This document shows positions 40,370 through 45,675 of a DNA stretch of 45,675 bases, in pieces. Both the position numbers and the translations under genes were made by a program. Every line of letters starts with the position of its first letter. Position 1 is the first letter of the stretch. This stretch comes from Ruminococcaceae bacterium UBA2656. GTDB taxonomy: Bacteria > Bacillota > Clostridia > Oscillospirales > Acutalibacteraceae. The stretch is from positions 46,584 to 92,258 of the forward strand of contig DENA01000021.1 of assembly GCA_002359465.1 (NCBI GenBank), given 5' to 3'. Below the pieces are notes generated by a model. That model saw only the letters and a list, made by a program, of their open reading frames with translations, searched no databases and had not been told where the DNA came from.

Positions 40370-42121
40370 ATGAAGGTTAAAGATTCCTTAAAGTTTAAAG
40401 TACTTTTGTCTTTTGTCCTGACAATTTCTGTGCCGCTGATTATTATCGCAGGGATTGCTCCCTACTATTACTATAAAGTTATTACCGACAGAACTTCCGT
40501 GCTGTACCAAAGCTTAATCAATTCAGTAAAAACCCACTACGAAACTTATCTGGATGAAATGGAGCGCCTTACGCTGAATCCCTATTACAGTACGGATGCG
40601 ATATACGCTCTTTCCCTGCACAACCGCGGCGGATACCCCAAAGCCAGTTCTTATGAAAAGCTCGTCGCGAACCGGGCTATCAGCGACCTGATGCGAAAAT
40701 ACTTTCAGGATACGAACCAATATATAACGGGCAGTATACTGGTGTCCACCGACGGTACATCCTACGTATACTCTTCCTATGGTCCCTCCAACTTGAATCC
40801 GGACTTTATTGGGACAAAGTCGGACTGGTACCAAAGGGCGATTCAGGCAGACGGAAAGGCCGCGTATATCGGGGCGCATAAACAGGACTATTTGAAACAG
40901 AGCGACGGAAGCACGGTCTTTTCCGTTTCACGCGTAATTAAAGACCCGGTTACCCGGCAGAAGGTCGGAGTGGTAATGGTCGACGCTCGGACCAACGTAT
41001 TGAACGATATTATAAAGAGTGTCGGCTTCAACGTAAATTCCACCATAGCGGTCTTTGACGAAAAGAACAATACGGTTTTTTCATCCGAATATATTTCCGA
41101 CGAAGTCAAATCCCAGATTCTGTCTAAAAAAGATACGGTAAAGCTCGACAACGGATATTATAAAATTATTTCCAGCAGTGTTTTAAAATGCAACTGGAAG
41201 ATGGTCGTTATGTTCTCCCTTTCCGATATTAACAGCGATCTGACGGTGATGTATATTGCCGGATTTCTGTTTGCCGTCTGCGGGTTTGTATTTACGCTTT
41301 TCATATTCCTGATTTTCTCGAAGCGTATGACGGAACCTTTTAACAAAATGATACTGACTATGAATGAGGTCAAAAAAGGCAATCTGGCTGTGCGGTTTAA
41401 AACACATGGGAATGATGAAATCGCCCAGCTTGGCCAGGAATTCAACAATATGCTGATTCGAATTGATGATCTGGTAAACCGTGAATATAAAGCGAATCTG
41501 GCAATGAAAGAAGCACAGTTCTACGCCCTGCAGTCACAAATAAAACCGCATTTCCTATTTAACACGCTGAATGGATTTATTGGACTAAACCGGATGGATG
41601 ACCGGAAAACGCTGGAGAAGGCAATTTTGTCTCTTACAAGAATGATGCGCTATGTCTTCGACTGTAAGGATGAGGTCCATGTAAAAGATGAACTTGCTTT
41701 TCTGGACGACTACTGTATGCTCCAGAGACTGCGCTTTGAAGACAGACTGGATTATTCGATACAATACTGCGATGAGGTGGCCGACGAACTCATTCCCAAA
41801 CTGATACTACAGCCCATTGTGGAAAACGCGGTAATACACGGTATTGAGCCGTTAAGTAAATTGTGCCATTTAAAAATATCCTGCGGCAAGCTCGTAAAGG
41901 AAGATCGGGTTATCATACGGTTTGAAGTGCGCGACGACGGAGCGGGGTTTGATCCTGATATGGCAATCAAGGACAATTCCAAAGGACTGAAAAATGTTCA
42001 GGAGAGGCTTAATCTGAGAAACGGATATTCTCATTTTTTCATTCAAAGTCGCCCCGGAGACGGCACAGCCGTAATCATAGAAATTCAGAAGGAAGACAGC
42101 AATGAAAATTCTGATTGCTGA
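40370..42121 (+). CDS. YesM-family sensor histidine kinase
   Basis: This is a 583-residue membrane sensor. The first helix is at about 12-32, an extracellular dCACHE-like sensor at about 35-285 (TKSDWYQRAIQADGKAAYIG), the second helix at about 293-316, and HAMP at 317-370. The His_kinase domain has the phospho-acceptor His394 in QSQIKPHFLFNTL. The HATPase has LQPIVENAVIHG, DDGAGFD and KGLKNVQERL. It senses a sugar-related signal and phosphorylates the regulator encoded next, with which it overlaps by 20 bases. It is divergent from the CUT1 importer, the presumed target. GAGG lies ten bases before the ATG. Confidence 0.93.
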   Translation: MKVKDSLKFKVLLSFVLTISVPLIIIAGIAPYYYYKVITDRTSVLYQSLINSVKTHYETYLDEMERLTLNPYYSTDAIYALSLHNRGGYPKASSYEKLVANRAISDLMRKYFQDTNQYITGSILVSTDGTSYVYSSYGPSNLNPDFIGTKSDWYQRAIQADGKAAYIGAHKQDYLKQSDGSTVFSVSRVIKDPVTRQKVGVVMVDARTNVLNDIIKSVGFNVNSTIAVFDEKNNTVFSSEYISDEVKSQILSKKDTVKLDNGYYKIISSSVLKCNWKMVVMFSLSDINSDLTVMYIAGFLFAVCGFVFTLFIFLIFSKRMTEPFNKMILTMNEVKKGNLAVRFKTHGNDEIAQLGQEFNNMLIRIDDLVNREYKANLAMKEAQFYALQSQIKPHFLFNTLNGFIGLNRMDDRKTLEKAILSLTRMMRYVFDCKDEVHVKDELAFLDDYCMLQRLRFEDRLDYSIQYCDEVADELIPKLILQPIVENAVIHGIEPLSKLCHLKISCGKLVKEDRVIIRFEVRDDGAGFDPDMAIKDNSKGLKNVQERLNLRNGYSHFFIQSRPGDGTAVIIEIQKEDSNENSDC

Positions 42122-43583
42122 TGATGAAAAAATGTCTCGGGTTACACTGCGCAGTATGCTTTCCGAAATAGATCTGCCGTTTGAGCTGGTGGGTGAAGCG
42201 GCGGATGGCGAAAGCATGATCAAAAAAATAAAGGCCCTTGAGCCTTCCCTTGTGATTGTGGATATCCACATGCCAAAGCTGAACGGGCTGGATGCAATCA
42301 AAAAAACCAAAGACGATTACCCGGATATCCAATGGATCGTTCTAACCGGATTCAGTAAATTCCAGTATGCAAAACAATCTATTGATTTGGGCGTATACCG
42401 TTATTTATTAAAACCAGTTAATCCGGAAGAACTGCGAAACGCGCTGAAGGAGCTTTACACGCAATATCGAAAAAGCTTCATGAATCGAAATAAACAGTTT
42501 GAAAATGAGGCTGTTGGTATGTTTTCCGGCATGAAAAAACCGGACCAATATTATTCCCAATTTGCAAATCAAAGCTTTACCGGGTGGGTCCTCCGTTTCG
42601 ACAGTTCTCTTAGCGATGACCTAAGGATCCAAAAGCAGCAAAAGTATTATGGTGAGTTGACTGCGGACATTGAAAGCAGAATGGATAAAAATGTTAATAT
42701 TGCCGTTTTCCCGTTAAATGACTTTGAACTTGCTGTTGTCACCGTTTTTGACAGTTCCTTCCAAAACAATGTGGAACAGCTGAAAAAAGCCTGTTTTTTA
42801 CGAAGCATCGAATTAAACTCTTCTAGCCATTTCCTTATAACGTGTATCGAACTGCCGTACTATCAAAAGTTCTCCGCACTTAAGCAGGAAGTAAAATCTC
42901 TGGACAATATATTCTGCATACGGATACTATTCGATTTTTGCCGGAAAATTGCGCTTGAAGATCTAAAAATGTATGAAAAGGATAAAAGACTGTTTGAAAT
43001 TTGCAGTACTTTAACCACGATCCAATCCTGCTACATCAGCAGTGACTATCTTAACTACACAAAACAGGCATCCGAACTAAAAAAGCTTTTAAAGAAGGAT
43101 ACCATCCTGGACAAAAGCAAAAAAGCAAATATGGCATATTTTTTAAAAGCGGCCATGGACTGCGAAGTAACGCCTTTAGAGCCTTTTTCGGAATGGAATT
43201 TAAAAATAGAGCAATGCGGAGAAAACATGCTCGCCAAAAACTCAACTGCCTGCAATGAAACCAATATTATTTATCAGGTAAAAAAGTATATTGATCAAAA
43301 CTATATGAAAGAAATTGGTATTGCTGAAATCTCGGATGCATTAAACATAACCCCTAATTATTTGAGCTCCCTTTTTCACAGGGAAACAGGTTCGACCTTC
43401 ACGAAATATCTTACAAATACCAGGATGCTGAAGGCAAAAGAGCTTTTGTTGATTCCAAACAGCAAGGTAAAAGATGTTGCAATTAACGTCGGATATTATA
43501 ATACCCGCTATTTTACAAAATTGTTTAAAAAATATTACAAATACTATCCTTCGGAATTTGTTGATAAATTTCGTAAAAATTAG
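42102..43583 (+). CDS. YesN-family response regulator (REC plus AraC DNA-binding domain)
   Basis: This is a 493-residue regulator. The receiver domain (1-120) has phospho-acceptor Asp54 in LVIVDIHMP, acidic pocket ADDE, and the conserved Lys in YLLKPVNPEE. A central helical region of unknown fold links to the AraC helix-turn-helix pair at about 395-490 (ISDALNITPNYLSSLFHRE, then VKDVAINVGYYNTRYFTKLF). It should activate the divergent binding-protein promoter. GGAAG precedes the ATG inside the kinase gene, giving coupled translation. Confidence 0.93.
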   Translation: MKILIADDEKMSRVTLRSMLSEIDLPFELVGEAADGESMIKKIKALEPSLVIVDIHMPKLNGLDAIKKTKDDYPDIQWIVLTGFSKFQYAKQSIDLGVYRYLLKPVNPEELRNALKELYTQYRKSFMNRNKQFENEAVGMFSGMKKPDQYYSQFANQSFTGWVLRFDSSLSDDLRIQKQQKYYGELTADIESRMDKNVNIAVFPLNDFELAVVTVFDSSFQNNVEQLKKACFLRSIELNSSSHFLITCIELPYYQKFSALKQEVKSLDNIFCIRILFDFCRKIALEDLKMYEKDKRLFEICSTLTTIQSCYISSDYLNYTKQASELKKLLKKDTILDKSKKANMAYFLKAAMDCEVTPLEPFSEWNLKIEQCGENMLAKNSTACNETNIIYQVKKYIDQNYMKEIGIAEISDALNITPNYLSSLFHRETGSTFTKYLTNTRMLKAKELLLIPNSKVKDVAINVGYYNTRYFTKLFKKYYKYYPSEFVDKFRKN

Positions 43584-43663
43584 TATTGTAATGGATGTAG
43601 AAAACTTGCAAAAAAGGAACTTGAAGATAATGAACCTGATAAAATAGAGCAGAAAAAAGGAAC

Positions 43664-43704
43664 AATAAGCGGCTGCATCTTTTTTGAAAATGCTGCCGCT
43701 TATT
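43664..43704. terminator. Bidirectional terminator between convergent YesN genes
   Basis: AATAAGCGGC (43664-43673) pairs with GCCGCTTATT (43695-43704), extended by GCAT/ATGC after one mismatch, around a T/A-rich loop. It lies between the two convergent regulator genes. T-runs are modest. Confidence 0.65.
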
Positions 43705-43726
43705 CGTTTCTATTGTTGGTTATCGG

Positions 43727-45325
43727 TCACCTTTTATTTAAATACTCTGTCGGAGTCATCTTGTAATACTTTTTAAAAACGGAGTTAAAGTGCTTCGCAT
43801 TCACAAAGCCGACCTGCATTGCCAATGTATATATTTTATCTTTTGGGTTTGCTTTCATTAACTTCACCGCCTGTTCCATTCGGATGCGTGTGACAAATTT
43901 CGAATAGGGCTCGCCAATCTCTTTATGAAACAAATCGCTTAAATAGCTTGATGATACACCCAGCTTTTCTGCAATTAACGTCAGACTAATCGGTTCACTG
44001 TAATGAGAATAGATGTATTCTTTTGCTTGATCCACCAGCTGACTGCTTTCAGTTTTTTTTTGAATATGGTAATTCAACTTGAGTGACTGGATCGCTTGAA
44101 AAACGATGTTATGGAATTTCTCTTCAAGTTCGGGGTCGGAGGGAGATAAATCCTTCAGGCTGCAAGTTTTTTCAAGTGCGGACTTTAAGCAATCTTTTTC
44201 CTTTTTCAGCTTCTCCGTCAGGTAATACAGAAGAAAAACGCCCGATCTTACAAGCAAAGATTTTTGATCTTTCAGCAAGGGCAATTTATGGATGAATGTA
44301 TGGATATCATTTTGCAGTTTCTCATCATTATAGGATACAAAATCCAAAAAAATTGCTTCGAGTGACAACTGAAATTGTTCCAGAAAAAAGCGATTTCGAA
44401 TGAAATCGCTCGGAGAATCCAAAGAGCGGTCAAGCAGCGCCGTTATTACACTCTGCTCTGCGCTGGCATAGGATTTTTGCAAAAATAAAAAATTATCTGC
44501 AATGATGCCATAGGAACCGTAAACATGAATCCGGTAGGTGTTATAAAAATAGCTGTCGATCTGGTTCATGGTATCCCGAATCTTAAGTTCTAAATGACCT
44601 TTATTGTCTGCGCCGATTAAGATAACGGAATCATCATAACGGCAATAGCTGTTAGTAAAGCCTTGTGAAGCAGCCAGTTGTGTACAGTATTGATTCAATC
44701 GTATTTTGCATGAGATTATATCTGGATCATCGTTTTTCGACAAAATATCTGCACAATCCACACCGAGGATCAGGATACAGCCATATGGTTCATTTTTCCA
44801 AATTAATCTTCCGCAGGCCTCCGCATAGAGCATGCGTGCGCTTTCATCGTTTTCTTTAATGATTGCATCAAGATATGCGGTTTTTAACTCTCTGTCGGGA
44901 AGTTGATCTGCACTAAAAAGAATATTTTCTGTGAACTTTTGCATTTCAAAATGTTTGAGGGAAATATCAATTTTTTTCAGCGTTTCTGTAATATTTGCAT
45001 CATTAAGTGGTTTCAGCAGATAGTCGGATACGCCGCAGCGGATTGCGCGCTGTGCATAATCAAAATCATCAAAACCGGACAAAATCACCACTTTTATTTT
45101 GGGATAAATTTCATATATGAATTTTGCAAGTTCCAGACCGTCCATCTCCGGCATTTTAATATCGGTAATGACAAGATCAAAACTTTGGGTTTGCAGTAAA
45201 CTGACCGCCTCTAATCCATTTGAGGCGATTCCTGTCACGCACCAGCCCGGGGCAATCTGTTCTAAATTTGTACTCAGGTATTTCAGCATAAGGGGTTCGT
45301 CGTCAACAATCATGACGGAACGCAT
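43727..45325 (-). CDS. YesN-family response regulator, second system
   Basis: This is a 532-residue regulator with the same architecture as 42102-43583 but low similarity in the middle. The receiver phospho-acceptor is Asp55 in LVITDIKMPEMDGLELA, with SDYLLKPLNDANI after it. The AraC pair is at about 430-530 (LIAEKLGVSSSYLSDLFHKE, TLAMQVGFVNAKHFNSVFKK). The ATG at 45325 has GGAGGG seven bases upstream and lies inside the end of the kinase gene (23-base overlap). Target genes are not visible in this window; they probably lie to the right. Confidence 0.92.
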   Translation of the reverse strand: MRSVMIVDDEPLMLKYLSTNLEQIAPGWCVTGIASNGLEAVSLLQTQSFDLVITDIKMPEMDGLELAKFIYEIYPKIKVVILSGFDDFDYAQRAIRCGVSDYLLKPLNDANITETLKKIDISLKHFEMQKFTENILFSADQLPDRELKTAYLDAIIKENDESARMLYAEACGRLIWKNEPYGCILILGVDCADILSKNDDPDIISCKIRLNQYCTQLAASQGFTNSYCRYDDSVILIGADNKGHLELKIRDTMNQIDSYFYNTYRIHVYGSYGIIADNFLFLQKSYASAEQSVITALLDRSLDSPSDFIRNRFFLEQFQLSLEAIFLDFVSYNDEKLQNDIHTFIHKLPLLKDQKSLLVRSGVFLLYYLTEKLKKEKDCLKSALEKTCSLKDLSPSDPELEEKFHNIVFQAIQSLKLNYHIQKKTESSQLVDQAKEYIYSHYSEPISLTLIAEKLGVSSSYLSDLFHKEIGEPYSKFVTRIRMEQAVKLMKANPKDKIYTLAMQVGFVNAKHFNSVFKKYYKMTPTEYLNKR

Positions 45326-45675
45326 CGGGATTCCCTCCTTCATCGGAATTCAATGGGAGCTTTACCGTGACACAGGTGCCTTCGTTTATAACGGATTCAA
45401 TGAAAACACCGTACTCTGCGCCAAATTTCAGCTGCAATCTGGAATTGACATTGAGCAGCCCGATGCTTTTCTCAAAAATATCAAGCTGGTGTTGCGGGTC
45501 GGGGTGGGAATTTTTCAAGGAACGGTTCAAATCCTCTAGCTGCAATTTGTCGATTCCCTTTCCGTTGTCAATAATGGAGATTAGCAAGAGGTCGTTTTCG
45601 GTTCTGCAGCCTAATCGAATAGAGGAAGCGGTCTTTGTGAATTCACACCCGTGAATGATGGCGTTTTCTACGATG
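45303..45675 (-). CDS. YesM-family sensor histidine kinase, C-terminal end (partial)
   Basis: The frame is open to the right edge of the window. The visible end of the HATPase domain contains the N-box IVENAIIHG at the edge, the G1 box IDNGKG, KSIGLLNVNSRLQLKFG and GTCVTVKLPL. This is the catalytic end of a LytS/YesM-type kinase, cognate to the regulator it overlaps. An apparent start at 45587 is only an internal TTG; the true start is outside the window. Confidence 0.9.
   Translation of the reverse strand, partial: IVENAIIHGCEFTKTASSIRLGCRTENDLLLISIIDNGKGIDKLQLEDLNRSLKNSHPDPQHQLDIFEKSIGLLNVNSRLQLKFGAEYGVFIESVINEGTCVTVKLPLNSDEGGNPDAFRHDC

Noticed and set aside
1..45675. CRISPR arrays, tRNA or rRNA genes, IS elements, phage genes, toxin-antitoxin pairs
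   Set aside because: No regularly spaced repeats, cloverleaf-like segments, transposases, integrases or phage proteins were seen on either strand.

Overview
The window reads as chromosomal DNA of a mid-GC Firmicute, most likely a clostridial gut or fermentation bacterium. The evidence is strong AGGAGG-type ribosome sites, sigma-A style promoters, PTS with HPr, YesMN-type two-component systems, lipoproteins with a Cys lipobox, and many ABC sugar importers. There is no tRNA, rRNA, phage, IS element or CRISPR array that I can see. The species cannot be named from the sequence alone.

Layout. (1) 1-1285: the end of a ribose-type (CUT2) ABC importer on the plus strand. (2) 1449-7744: a convergent minus-strand operon of GntR regulator, CUT2 importer (binding protein, double ATPase, permease), NanE epimerase and a ROK kinase. 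It has a consensus promoter with palindromes just downstream of it. This is an N-acetylmannosamine/sialic-acid branch with an unusual transporter class. (3) 7798-8254: a decayed Gfo/Idh/MocA oxidoreductase. (4) 8370-10765: a WYL regulator, a GyrI-like/zinc-ribbon protein and a GNAT. (5) 10780-18956: a complete oppABCDF peptide importer followed by an 847-residue cytoplasmic transglutaminase-like protein. A divergent ROK repressor (19259-20491) shares with it an intergenic region holding two matching operators and two promoters. (6) 20492-21163: gene scraps and a regulated promoter, then a DUF3788 gene and a HEAT-like gene. (7) 22118-29086: a peptidoglycan-sugar operon (PTS IIC, tandem GNAT, PIG-L-like protein, IIB, IIA, MurQ, MupG, a dedicated HPr) with a divergent RpiR/MurR-type regulator. 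(8) 29359-40153: a CUT1 ABC importer operon with a GH36-like glycosidase, an AllA-like cupin and a 1577-residue secreted protein containing a probable six-hairpin domain. It is flanked by a divergent YesM/YesN pair (40370-43583). (9) 43727-45675: a second, convergent YesN/YesM pair, the kinase cut by the window edge.

How it fits together. Most of the window is for capture and breakdown of sugars and peptides, each module with its own adjacent regulator. The most interesting module is the MurNAc operon. MupG would split MurNAc-6-P-GlcNAc and MurQ would convert MurNAc-6-P to GlcNAc-6-P. The transporter is a lactose/cellobiose-type PTS rather than the MurP type, and the operon carries its own HPr lacking the regulatory Ser46, a PIG-L protein lacking the usual catalytic Asp, and a tandem acetyltransferase. 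The neighbouring opp-transglutaminase-ROK module and the NanE-NanK module suggest, by inference only, a wider amino-sugar and muropeptide scavenging region.
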